From Kiritimatiellia bacterium (GTDB lineage: Bacteria; Verrucomicrobiota; Kiritimatiellia; RFP12; UBA1067), in the NCBI GenBank assembly GCA_017459225.1, contig JAFUDL010000161.1, positions 1 to 17,122 on the forward strand: DNA of 17,122 nucleotides. The letters run 5' to 3'. Numbering within the stretch: position 1 is the stretch's first letter; the number at the start of each line of letters is the position of its first letter. The notes below the pieces were generated by a model. It was not told the origin of the DNA. It made no database searches and saw nothing but the letters and a program-made list of their open reading frames with translations. Of the stretch, positions 5,865-13,470 are shown one piece after another. The position numbers were made by a program, and so were the translations under genes.

Positions 5865-7640
5865 ATGAACGCTACCGGAAAAATCGTCGGCGTAAACGGA
5901 AACATGATCACCGTCGCCTTCAACGGCGCAGTCGCACAGAACGAAGTGGGATACGCCATGCTAGGCGGCAAACGCCTGATGGCAGAGATCGTGCGCGTGC
6001 GCGGAAGACGCTGCGACATGCAGGTGTTCGACGCGACGTCCGACCTCGCAGTGGACGACACCGTGGAGTTCAGCGGCAACCTCCTCGCCGCAGAACTCGG
6101 CCCCGGCATGCTCGCCCAGGTGTACGACGGTCTGCAGAACCCCCTCGCCGACCTCGCCAAGGAGGCTGGCAAGATCTCGCACGACGCCCAGTTCTTCCTC
6201 CAGCGCGGCATGTACCTCTCCGGACTCCCCCGCGACAGGAAGTGGGCCTGGCACCCCACCGCCAAGCCCGGCGACCGCGTGGCCGCAGGCGACTTCCTCG
6301 GATGGGTGCCCGAGGGCATCTTCGACGAGAAGACCATGCCCGGCCACAAGATCATGACGCCCTTCAGGCTGCGCGGACTCTACACCGTCAAGGACATCGC
6401 CCCCGCAGGCGACTACACCGTCACCGACGACATCGCCACCCTCTCTCCCGTCGAGGGCGGCGAAGACGTGAAGGTGCAGATGATGCAGCGCTGGCCCGTC
6501 AAGGTGCCGATCACCTGCTTCGTCGAACGCCTCGAGCCCACCGAGACGCTCGAAACGACGGTGCGCACGATCGACACGTTCTTCCCCGTGGCAGTTGGCG
6601 GCACATACTGCATCCCCGGCCCCTTCGGCGCGGGCAAGACCGTTCTGCAGCAGACGACAGCACGCTACGCCAAGATCGACGTGGTGGTGTCGGCCGCATG
6701 CGGCGAGCGCGCAGGCGAGGTGGTGGAGATGCTCAAGGAGTTCCCGGAGCTGGACGACCCGCGCACCGGCAAGAAGCTGATGGACCGCACGATCATCATC
6801 TGCAACACCTCGTCAATGCCGGTAGCGTCGCGCGAGGCCTCCGTATACACAGCGGTGACGCTCGCCGAGTACTACCGCCAGATGGGCCTGAACGTGCTAG
6901 TGCTCGCGGACTCCACGTCCCGCTGGGCGCAGGCCATGCGCGAACTCTCCGGCCGCCTCGAGGAGATCCCAGGCGAAGAGGCGTTCCCCGCGTACCTCGA
7001 ATCGCGCATCGCGGCGTTCTACGAGCGCGCCGGACGCGTGAAGCTGCGCTGCGGCCAGATCGGCTCCGTCACGATCGGCGGAACGGTCTCTCCCGCAGGC
7101 GGCAACTTCGACGAGCCCGTCACCCAGGCAACGCTCAAGGTGGTGGGCGGCTTCCACGGCCTCTCCCGCGCCCGTTCCGACGCACGCCGCTACCCCGCCA
7201 TCGACCCGCTCGACTCCTGGAGCCACTACAACTCAGTCATCGACGGCGACCGCGTGGAAAAAGCCCGCACACTTCTGCGCAAGGGCAACGAGGTCGGACA
7301 GATGATGAAGGTGGTGGGCGAAGAGGGAACTTCGCTCGACGACTTCACCTGCTACCTCAAGGCCGAGTTCCTCGATGCCGTGTACCTGCAGCAGAACGCG
7401 TTCTCGGAATCCGACGCCACAACCCCCGTCGCCCGCCAGAAGCTGATGTTCGACGTCGTGGAGAAGGCGCTCTTCACGTCCTACAAGTTCACCACCAAGG
7501 ACGACACGCGCCGCTTCTTCATGGACCTGCAGCAGACCTTCATCGACTGGAACGACAAGGCCGTCGACTCCGACGAGTTCAAGTCCCTGAAGGAGACGCT
7601 TGTCAAGAAGATAGAGGAGGCAAGTGCCTCCTCATTGTGA
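5865..7640 (+). CDS. atpA: V-type ATP synthase/ATPase catalytic subunit A
   Basis: Subunit A carries the catalytic nucleotide sites of the V/A-type rotary ATPase, which couples ATP to H+ or Na+ transport. The 591-aa product is full length for the A family. Residues 1-70 form the beta-barrel domain, then comes the non-homologous insert unique to A subunits. The Walker A loop is GPFGAGKT at 252-259, followed by ACGERAGEV and the Walker B/arginine region LADSTSRWAQAMRE. AAGGAA lies about 6 nt before the ATG. The genes for B, D, I and K, which normally follow, are not here, so the enzyme must be completed by genes elsewhere if it works. The stop codon lies in the first unit of an 8-bp repeat array. 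Confidence 0.97.
   Translation: MNATGKIVGVNGNMITVAFNGAVAQNEVGYAMLGGKRLMAEIVRVRGRRCDMQVFDATSDLAVDDTVEFSGNLLAAELGPGMLAQVYDGLQNPLADLAKEAGKISHDAQFFLQRGMYLSGLPRDRKWAWHPTAKPGDRVAAGDFLGWVPEGIFDEKTMPGHKIMTPFRLRGLYTVKDIAPAGDYTVTDDIATLSPVEGGEDVKVQMMQRWPVKVPITCFVERLEPTETLETTVRTIDTFFPVAVGGTYCIPGPFGAGKTVLQQTTARYAKIDVVVSAACGERAGEVVEMLKEFPELDDPRTGKKLMDRTIIICNTSSMPVASREASVYTAVTLAEYYRQMGLNVLVLADSTSRWAQAMRELSGRLEEIPGEEAFPAYLESRIAAFYERAGRVKLRCGQIGSVTIGGTVSPAGGNFDEPVTQATLKVVGGFHGLSRARSDARRYPAIDPLDSWSHYNSVIDGDRVEKARTLLRKGNEVGQMMKVVGEEGTSLDDFTCYLKAEFLDAVYLQQNAFSESDATTPVARQKLMFDVVEKALFTSYKFTTKDDTRRFFMDLQQTFIDWNDKAVDSDEFKSLKETLVKKIEEASASSL
7614..7633 (+). other. Perfect hairpin at the 3' end of atpA
   Basis: GAGGAGGC (7614-7621), loop AAGT, GCCTCCTC (7626-7633) form a perfect 8-bp stem within the last codons of atpA. 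The left arm contains an AGGAGG core. No U-run follows, so it is not a standard intrinsic terminator. It might stabilise the transcript end, give weak termination, or simply reflect the codons used. Confidence 0.5.
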
Positions 7641-7750
7641 GATTGTGGAATTGTGGAATTTAAGATCTCGAATTCCATAATGCCATTATTTCATAATCAC
7701 ACAATTTACCAAACCTCGAAACCGCGAAACCTCGAAACTTCGAAATCGTG
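7633..7750. repeat. Octamer-periodic intergenic array with strand switch
   Basis: The whole atpA-sigma junction reads in degenerate 8-bp units. From 7633 to 7664 the units are G/T-rich (CATTGTGA, GATTGTGG, AATTGTGG, then a decayed one). A 6-bp pivot, 7665-7670, follows. From 7671 to 7750 ten consecutive units keep one 8-bp register. The first four are like AATTCCAT; the last five, from 7711, are like AAACCTCG. The left units are reverse complements of the AATTCCAC type, so the array changes strand at the pivot, where GGAATT (7655-7660) can pair with AATTCC (7671-7676). The atpA stop lies in the first unit and the sigma GTG start in the last. I see no function that is proven, and no clear promoter. 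Confidence 0.7.
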
Positions 7751-8353
7751 GAAGACACGTCCAGAGATAGCGCACGCGAGAAGCTGGCGCAGGCCTTCCA
7801 GGACAACCGGGAGCGTCTGCTGCGGCTTGCCGAACGGCACCTGAATCCGGTGCTGCGGCGGCGCGTGTCGCCTGAGGACGTTGTACAGGAGGCCGCCGGG
7901 GAAGCGTGTCGCTGGGGAGGCTCGTTCCTGGAAAACGACGACCTGCCGATCTACTTCCGCCTGAGGGCGGTGCTGCTGCAGACGATCACGCATCTCGAAC
8001 GGCGCCATCTGCAGTCGGCCAAGCGCGACGCATACCGCGAGGCAGAACCGCTTCCATCCGACGACGGAGATCAGGACGACGCGCCGCCCGCGTGGGACGA
8101 CGTGCCCGACACCGCCACATCCCCCCTCAGCGCAGTCGCCCGCGCCGACCGCCACGAGCTTCTCCGCCGCGCCCTGCGCGAGCTCGCCGCCCCTGACCGC
8201 CAGATCGTGCTGCTGCGCAACTTCGACGACCTCTCAAACGCCGAATGCGCCGAAGTTCTCGGCATCGATCCCAAGGCCGCCAGCATCCGCTACGTGCGCG
8301 CCCTCCAGCGCCTCAAGGCGCGGCTTGTGGAATACACGGAGTTCCGCTCATGA
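7748..8353 (+). CDS. ECF-type RNA polymerase sigma factor
   Basis: This 201-aa protein would direct RNA polymerase to a specific set of promoters. Region 2 spans about residues 12-92 (LLRLAERHLNP, SPEDVVQEAAGEA, then HLERRHLQSAKRDAYRE). A variable acidic linker lies at 99-124. Region 4 at 138-192 has the helix-turn-helix around LSNAECAEVLGIDPKAAS. The style is that of Planctomycetes/Verrucomicrobia ECF factors paired with Ser/Thr kinases. The start is a GTG that lies within the last unit of the octamer array; no Shine-Dalgarno sequence precedes it and no ATG follows in frame that would keep region 2. Its stop overlaps the kinase start (ATGA), so the two are coupled. Which genes it controls cannot be seen. 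Confidence 0.88.
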   Translation: MEDTSRDSAREKLAQAFQDNRERLLRLAERHLNPVLRRRVSPEDVVQEAAGEACRWGGSFLENDDLPIYFRLRAVLLQTITHLERRHLQSAKRDAYREAEPLPSDDGDQDDAPPAWDDVPDTATSPLSAVARADRHELLRRALRELAAPDRQIVLLRNFDDLSNAECAEVLGIDPKAASIRYVRALQRLKARLVEYTEFRS

Positions 8354-10860
8354 CGGAATCCGACCCCACTCTTGAGCAGCTGGTCGACCTCTACCTCGAC
8401 CACTGCCACCTCGGCGACGCGCCCGACGTTGCCGCATTCGCAGCCGCGCATCCCACGCACTCCGCCGAACTTCTCGAGATACTTCCGCTTCTCCGCGACC
8501 TCGAACGCGCAGGCGACGCCGCCCGTGGACGCTCCGTGGCGCCCAAGGACGAACTGCCCGAGCTTCCCGGCTCCGACTTCCGCCTCGAACGCAAGATCGG
8601 AAGCGGCGGCATGGGCGTTGTTTTCGAGGCGCGCCAGATATCGCTCGACCGCCGCGTGGCCGTGAAGGTGCTCGCGCCCTCGCTAGTCGCCAACGCAACG
8701 CGCCGCAACCAGTTCGAGGCCGAAGCGCGCATCGTCGCCATGCTGCACCACCCAAACATCGTAAAGGTGATCGGCGCCGGCCAGAGCGCCGGCACGTGCT
8801 ACTACGCGATGGAAATCGTGGACGGCGAACGGCTCGACAAGCACGCGTTCAAGAACCTGCGCGAAATCGCGTCCGCCGGACTCCAGGCCGCAACCGCCCT
8901 CGCCTATGCCCACCGCTGCCAGGTGATGCACCGCGACATCAAGCCGTCGAACCTCATCATCGACGCAGAGGGAACGGTGCACGTTGCCGACTTCGGCCTC
9001 GCGTGCGTCCTTGAAGACGGCCGCACATCTGTCGCGCGCGCCGACGCCCAGAACGGCACCCTGCGCTACATGCCTGCCGAACGCCTGCTGCATGGCGTAA
9101 GCTCCTTCGCGGGCGACCAGTATGCGCTGGGCGTGACCCTCTACGAGCTGATCGCCCGCCGCCCCGTCCTGAAGGAACGCTCGTCCAACGCCCTCTTCCG
9201 CAGGATATGCAAGGGGCCTCTTCCGCCCCTCACATGCAAAGAGCCGGACCTCGCGGCGATCGTGAACAAGTGCATCTCGTTCAGCGCCAAGGACCGATAT
9301 CCCTCGATGCTCGACCTATGCGAGGATCTGCGCCGGTTCATCGACCACGAGCCCGTGAGCGCCGCTCCCGCTCCCATGGGGCGCCGCCTCGTTCTGTGGA
9401 TACGCCGCAAGCCCGCAATCGCCGCGCTCACCTCGCTCGCCGCCGCATGCGCCATCGCCGCAGTCGCCGCGCTTGCCACCGGATACGTCAGGACAAACGC
9501 CGCGCTCGACCGCGCAGAACGCAACGCCATGCTCGCAAGCGCGGCGCTCTCCGGCGTGTTCGCCCACGTGGAGCGTCAAACGCCCACGCGCCGCGACACC
9601 GAACTTCTCACCGAACTTCTTCCCTACTACGGCGAACTAGCCCGCCGACGCGACCTGCCCCCCGCGAAGATCGCCGAGGCGAACCGCGTTCTAGGCACAT
9701 GCGCATACCGCACGGGCAACTACTTCCTCGCCGAGAAGGCGTTCCGCCAGGTGGTGGAGAATCTGCCGGACGCCGATGCGCGAATCCTCCTCGCGAACTC
9801 GCTGCGCCGACAGGGCAAGGACGACGAGGCCGAACAGATCTTCCGCGACGTCGCGGAGGCGTTCACCCGATCCCCATATCCTGCCGACCGCTATGCGGCA
9901 GTGCAGGCCATCCGCGAACTCACGCCCGACAAGCCGAAAGAGACCGACACCGAGAATCTTCAGCGCGCCTACTACATCATCACCGACCTTCTCAAGGCCG
10001 CTCCGAACAATCCAGACTACCGCTACCAGTACGCCGCCCTTCTCGGACAGGCCCCTTTCCTTTCCGCCTCCAACAGCGTCACACGCGCAAAGGCAAGCGC
10101 CACCCAGATCCTCAACCGCCTCGCGCGCGAGTATCCAGACCGTCCCGAATACGGCCTCGCCCTCGTCGACCTCGTGGAGAGCAGACTGCGCACGATCAAG
10201 ACGCTGCGCGGCGCGGAACGCGGAGAGGTGATGGCCGCCCTGGAACGCGCCGACAGGCTTCTCGCGCGCTATCCGAACATGCCCGACGTGGTCTCCGCCG
10301 TGCTGCGGCTGCGCGTGACATACGCCGCCTTCCTGCGCCGCACAGGCGAAGACGACGCCGCGAAGCGCGAGACGGCCCGCACATCGGGCATGCTCGAGAT
10401 GCTTGCCTCGAGCCCCGAACCGCCCGCCTCCCAGCGCTTCCGGTTCGCCTCCACGAACGGCGTGACGGTCAGCTACAGACAAATCGCCGTGAACAGCCGC
10501 AAGCCCGGGCCCGCAACGCTGGTGATAATGCTCCACGGGCGCGACGCGACCGGTTCGGACAACGCGCGCCAGCTTACCACGCCATCGCTCTTCCCTCTTC
10601 TGGAATATGTTCAGGCGCACAGCGAAAAGGCGGTGATAATTCTTCCCCAGTGCCCGCCGCGCCGCTCATGGAAGCAGATGCGCCCGGCCATCGAAGAGCT
10701 CAAGGGCAAGAAGGCGCGCGAGTTCCATGTTCTCTCGCGCCACATACACGAAGTTGGCGAAACGCCCCTTTCCGAAGAGGAGCTGCTGCGCATATTCATG
10801 CCCACCCCTCCGCCGTCGACCTCGTCACTCACAAACCGCGTGATGCAAACGAGCAAGTGA
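8350..10860 (+). CDS. Transmembrane Ser/Thr protein kinase with TPR-like region and partial alpha/beta-hydrolase C-terminus
   Basis: An 836-aa Hanks-type kinase, likely anchored in the inner membrane. The kinase domain (about 75-330) is intact: glycine loop GSGGMG at 84-89, catalytic Lys at 106 in VAVK, HRDIKPSN from 194, DFG at 214-216, and the MPAE equivalent of APE. A single membrane helix lies at about 355-380. Residues 390-700 are helical with TPR-like units (for example TGNYFLAEKAFRQVVENLP), probably outside the membrane. Residues about 715-775 resemble the first half of a COG4099-type esterase: a strand ending MLHGRDATGSDN, then ILPQCP at 764-769. The protein ends before a nucleophile elbow, so hydrolase activity is not expected. 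The ATG overlaps the sigma stop. An internal longer frame upstream is a shadow of the sigma gene. Confidence 0.93.
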   Translation: MTESDPTLEQLVDLYLDHCHLGDAPDVAAFAAAHPTHSAELLEILPLLRDLERAGDAARGRSVAPKDELPELPGSDFRLERKIGSGGMGVVFEARQISLDRRVAVKVLAPSLVANATRRNQFEAEARIVAMLHHPNIVKVIGAGQSAGTCYYAMEIVDGERLDKHAFKNLREIASAGLQAATALAYAHRCQVMHRDIKPSNLIIDAEGTVHVADFGLACVLEDGRTSVARADAQNGTLRYMPAERLLHGVSSFAGDQYALGVTLYELIARRPVLKERSSNALFRRICKGPLPPLTCKEPDLAAIVNKCISFSAKDRYPSMLDLCEDLRRFIDHEPVSAAPAPMGRRLVLWIRRKPAIAALTSLAAACAIAAVAALATGYVRTNAALDRAERNAMLASAALSGVFAHVERQTPTRRDTELLTELLPYYGELARRRDLPPAKIAEANRVLGTCAYRTGNYFLAEKAFRQVVENLPDADARILLANSLRRQGKDDEAEQIFRDVAEAFTRSPYPADRYAAVQAIRELTPDKPKETDTENLQRAYYIITDLLKAAPNNPDYRYQYAALLGQAPFLSASNSVTRAKASATQILNRLAREYPDRPEYGLALVDLVESRLRTIKTLRGAERGEVMAALERADRLLARYPNMPDVVSAVLRLRVTYAAFLRRTGEDDAAKRETARTSGMLEMLASSPEPPASQRFRFASTNGVTVSYRQIAVNSRKPGPATLVIMLHGRDATGSDNARQLTTPSLFPLLEYVQAHSEKAVIILPQCPPRRSWKQMRPAIEELKGKKAREFHVLSRHIHEVGETPLSEEELLRIFMPTPPPSTSSLTNRVMQTSK

Positions 10861-10870
10861 ACGCGAATAG

Positions 10871-11449
10871 TCAATTCTGCGATATGTCGCGTATTTCGTA
10901 TTCGTAGCCGTAGACTGCGTTTCTGAACCTGCGAATGCCGTCCGCGCCTGCAGGAGAAAGCTCCGCAAGCAGCGCGCCATCGCGCGAGAGAAGACGGCGC
11001 GCACCGTCGGCATTCTCCTCCACGCGCAGCGCGGGCGCAAGCAAGCGGCGCAGTTCGTCAACGGGCAGATTCACGAATGCAAGATCGAGGAGAGCATTCT
11101 CCGGCTCGAACGCGCTCGGAATCTGCGGCGCGCGCTCGCACCTAAGAGCATGCGGCCTCTCCACGTTTATCGTAACAAGTCGAATCTGCGGCGCCAGGAA
11201 GACGACAGTGAGCTTCTCGCCATCGCCCTTCATCACGCACTGCGCCTGGAGCGCATGGTCCTTCCACGCGCCGTTCAACGCCTGCACGCGAACGCCCTTC
11301 ATCGAAAGAAGCGTCTCCACAACGCGCGTCATCTGCACCTCCGCGCCGCCGATCCTGACGGGAATGGGCTCGCTCCGCACAAGCGTTGTGGAACATCCTG
11401 CCAACGCCGCGAGAAGCAGCGCGCATACCGCAAAGGCAAGTTTCTTCAT
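10871..11449 (-). CDS. Small lipoprotein, DUF3261-like
   Basis: The 192-aa product has a classic lipoprotein signal: MKKLAFAVC, a hydrophobic stretch, then the lipobox LAGC with the acylated Cys at residue 19. The mature part, with a segment of charged strands (LQAQCVMKGDGEKLTVVFLAP) followed by LLDLAFVNLPVDELRRLLAP, resembles DUF3261 lipoproteins by eye; that match is tentative. The function is unknown, and none of the aryl-polyene genes often seen with DUF3261 are here. The start (ATG 11447-11449) overlaps the adenosyltransferase stop as ATGA and has no ribosome-binding site, so it is translationally coupled. It converges on the kinase gene with only 10 bp between stops and no terminator visible. 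Confidence 0.75.
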   Translation of the reverse strand: MKKLAFAVCALLLAALAGCSTTLVRSEPIPVRIGGAEVQMTRVVETLLSMKGVRVQALNGAWKDHALQAQCVMKGDGEKLTVVFLAPQIRLVTINVERPHALRCERAPQIPSAFEPENALLDLAFVNLPVDELRRLLAPALRVEENADGARRLLSRDGALLAELSPAGADGIRRFRNAVYGYEYEIRDISQN

Positions 11450-11937
11450 GACGCCGAACTTATGGTGCAGGCAAGGGCGAAGAGATATGCCGAAAGCCTG
11501 TTGAGAAATGGAATGCCTGGATGACCGGGTGAGAAGCGCACGAGCGAACGCTCGGCGCGGCGGCACACGGCGCGCGCCAGGTGCACGAAGCCATCCGGTA
11601 CGCAGAAGGCGAACGGCGCCGCATTGGGCGGCGAAAGACGGTCGGTCTCGGCCTCGAGAAGCGGCACGAAATCGACTTCGTACGGGAACTCGGCGTAGCC
11701 TGCGATGTTTGCCGAAAGCGACACAACGTTGCGCTGAAGACGGACGAAGAAAGCGGGGTCGAACGCGGCGCCGCCATCCGGCGCCATTGCGGCGCAAGGA
11801 GTTGTGCGCACAACGCCGAGCCACGAGTTGAGTTCGTCGAGGTCTCCTAGAACGTCAAAAACGAGCGCATCCTTTCGGACGCGCCCGCCTTTGACGGAGG
11901 ACTCTCCCGAGTCGCCCGTTCTGGTGTAGGCTCTCAC
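11446..11937 (-). CDS. pduO: PduO-type ATP:cob(I)alamin adenosyltransferase
   Basis: The enzyme transfers the adenosyl group of ATP to cob(I)alamin, making coenzyme B12 in the cytoplasm. The 163-aa product shows the family motifs in order: the N-terminal ATP loop TRTGDSGESS at 5-14, GDLDELNSWLG, the FxxP motif in FAFCVPDG, CRRAER, and the C-terminal ATP-binding NRLSAYLFAL. Two points differ from the common pattern: the Asp usual after NRLS is Ala, and the loop between the PDG and HLAR is shorter. It starts with GTG at 11935-11937, overlapping the rplQ stop as GTGA, so it is part of the alpha operon and translated by coupling. I am fairly sure of the family. Confidence 0.87.
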   Translation of the reverse strand: MRAYTRTGDSGESSVKGGRVRKDALVFDVLGDLDELNSWLGVVRTTPCAAMAPDGGAAFDPAFFVRLQRNVVSLSANIAGYAEFPYEVDFVPLLEAETDRLSPPNAAPFAFCVPDGFVHLARAVCRRAERSLVRFSPGHPGIPFLNRLSAYLFALACTISSAS

Positions 11938-12404
11938 TTGGCCTCTTCGGCAGCCGGCGCTTCGGCGGCGGGGGCCTCTTCGGCCGCAGGCTTCTTGTCG
12001 ACGGCCTCAGGCGCGGTCACCCACTGGAGAATGCACATCTCGGCGGCGTCGCCCTTGCGGGCGCCGAGCTTGATGATGCGCGTGTAGCCGCCGTTGCGGT
12101 CCTTCATCGCGGGCGCGATCTTGTCGAACAGCTTCTGCACGGCCTTGGGCTGCTGCAGGCGGGACGCCGCGAGACGGCGAGCCGCGAGAAGCGCTTCGGG
12201 TTTCGGCTTCTCCGCCGCGGCGGCCGCGAGGCCCCTGCGGGCGATCGTGACCATGTGGTCGGCGTCCTTGCGGGCCTCCTTGGCCTTGGGGAGCGTGGTC
12301 TTGATGGATTCGGCGAGGATCAGATTCGTCACAAGGCTCTTCATGAGGGCCTTGCGGTGCGCTGACGAGCGGCCGAACTTCTTCATTACTCTCTGATGAC
12401 GCAT
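11934..12404 (-). CDS. rplQ: 50S ribosomal protein L17
   Basis: L17 sits near the peptide tunnel exit of the large subunit. The 156-aa product has the family core: MRHQ at the start, the GRSSAHRKALMKSLVTNLI motif, TTLPKAKEARKDADHMVTIA, and GGYTRIIKLGARKGDAAEM. Beyond that it has an Ala/Glu/Pro-rich tail (about the last 20 residues), longer than the E. coli protein of 127 aa. GGAAG lies 7 nt before the ATG. It is the last ribosomal gene of the alpha operon. Confidence 0.96.
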   Translation of the reverse strand: MRHQRVMKKFGRSSAHRKALMKSLVTNLILAESIKTTLPKAKEARKDADHMVTIARRGLAAAAAEKPKPEALLAARRLAASRLQQPKAVQKLFDKIAPAMKDRNGGYTRIIKLGARKGDAAEMCILQWVTAPEAVDKKPAAEEAPAAEAPAAEEAK

Positions 12405-12416
12405 GGGAAAACTTCC

Positions 12417-13415
12417 TTACTTCTTTGTTTCGAGCAGGTCGGGATCGAACTTGTAGCCGAGGCACAGGCCGAGGTCCTTCAGCTTCTCCTTGATTTCCGT
12501 CAAGGACTTCTTGCCGAAGTTGCGGTACTTGAGCATGTCCGCCTCGGTCTTCTGGGCGAGCTCGCCCACCGACGTGATGTTGGCGTTGTTGAGGCAGTTC
12601 GCGGCGCGCACCGAAAGCTCGATCTCGTTGACGGACATGTTCACCAGCTTGCGCAGGTGCTCGCGTTCGTCGGAGCTCTTCTTTTCGGTCTCGTCGATGT
12701 CGAGCGACTCCACGCTGGAGTAGTCGACGAACACGTCGAGATGGCGGCGCAGCACGGCGGCTGCGATCTTCAGCGCCTCGTCAGGGGTGACGCGGCCATC
12801 GGTCCAGACGTCGAGAATGAGCTTCTCGTAGTCCGTGCGCTGGCCAACGCGGGTGTTCTCCACGAGGAAGTTCACGCGCGTGACGGGCGAGAAGATCGAG
12901 TCGATCGCAATGCGGCCGATCTCCTGGTCCGGCGTCTTGTTCCCATCGGCCAGGCAGAAGCCGCGGCCCGTGCGGATCTCGCACTGCATGTCCAGAACCG
13001 CGCCCTCTTCAAGGTTCGCGATCTCCAGACCGGGATTGAGCACCTCCACGGAGTTCTCCTCCGCGAAGTCACCGGCGGTGACGACGCAGGGGCCCTCCTT
13101 CTTCAGGTGGAGCGTGGTGGTTTCGCGCGTGAACGTCTTGAGCAGCACGCGCTTCAGGTTGAGGATGATGTCCGTTACGTCCTCCGCGACGCCCGGGATG
13201 GTCGAGAACTCATGGCTTACGCCCTCGATCTTCACCGAGCTGATCGCGCATCCTTCGATGGACGAGAGCAGCACGCGGCGAAGCGAGTTTCCGATCGTGC
13301 GCGCGTAGCCGATTTCAAACGGCTCGGCGATGAAGCGGGCGTACGTTGCGGTCGCGGTGTCTGCGTCCTTCTGGACGCTCTTAGGCATTTCAAAACGGCT
13401 CAAACGGATCGGCAT
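12417..13415 (-). CDS. rpoA: DNA-directed RNA polymerase subunit alpha
   Basis: The alpha subunit dimerises to nucleate RNA polymerase assembly, and its C-terminal domain binds UP-element DNA and activators. The 332-aa product has the N-terminal dimerisation domain (FIAEPFEIGYARTIGNSLRR, SSIEGCAI) and, after a linker near 240-265, a complete C-terminal domain with LSVRAANCLNN and NFGKKSLTEIKEKL. The Arg of VRAANC, which corresponds to the key DNA-contacting Arg of E. coli, is present. GGGAGG lies 6 nt before the ATG. It follows rpsD after a 55-nt gap that holds a small hairpin. Confidence 0.98.
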   Translation of the reverse strand: MPIRLSRFEMPKSVQKDADTATATYARFIAEPFEIGYARTIGNSLRRVLLSSIEGCAISSVKIEGVSHEFSTIPGVAEDVTDIILNLKRVLLKTFTRETTTLHLKKEGPCVVTAGDFAEENSVEVLNPGLEIANLEEGAVLDMQCEIRTGRGFCLADGNKTPDQEIGRIAIDSIFSPVTRVNFLVENTRVGQRTDYEKLILDVWTDGRVTPDEALKIAAAVLRRHLDVFVDYSSVESLDIDETEKKSSDEREHLRKLVNMSVNEIELSVRAANCLNNANITSVGELAQKTEADMLKYRNFGKKSLTEIKEKLKDLGLCLGYKFDPDLLETKK

Positions 13416-13448
13416 TGATACCTCCCTTGAGATTGATAGAGACGATTA

Positions 13449-13463
13449 GCGGGACAAGCCCGC
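13449..13463 (-). other. Small hairpin between rpsD and rpoA
   Basis: GCGGG (13449-13453) and CCCGC (13459-13463) form a perfect 5-bp stem with a 5-nt loop in the 55-nt gap between rpsD and rpoA. No U-run follows, so it is not a full terminator. It may cause pausing or tune the ratio of RNA polymerase alpha to ribosomal proteins. Confidence 0.4.
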
Positions 13464-13470
13464 AGACATT

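Noticed and set aside
10450..10860. Active esterase domain fused to the kinase
   Set aside because: The protein ends before any GxSxG nucleophile motif, so only the first part of the fold can be present.
9207..10907. A 566-codon plus-strand frame within the kinase gene
   Set aside because: It is an out-of-frame shadow; the composition is Arg/Pro/His-rich and it overlaps the certain kinase frame.
13449..13463. Intrinsic terminator between rpsD and rpoA
   Set aside because: The stem is only 5 bp and no U-run follows; the genes are expected to be co-transcribed.
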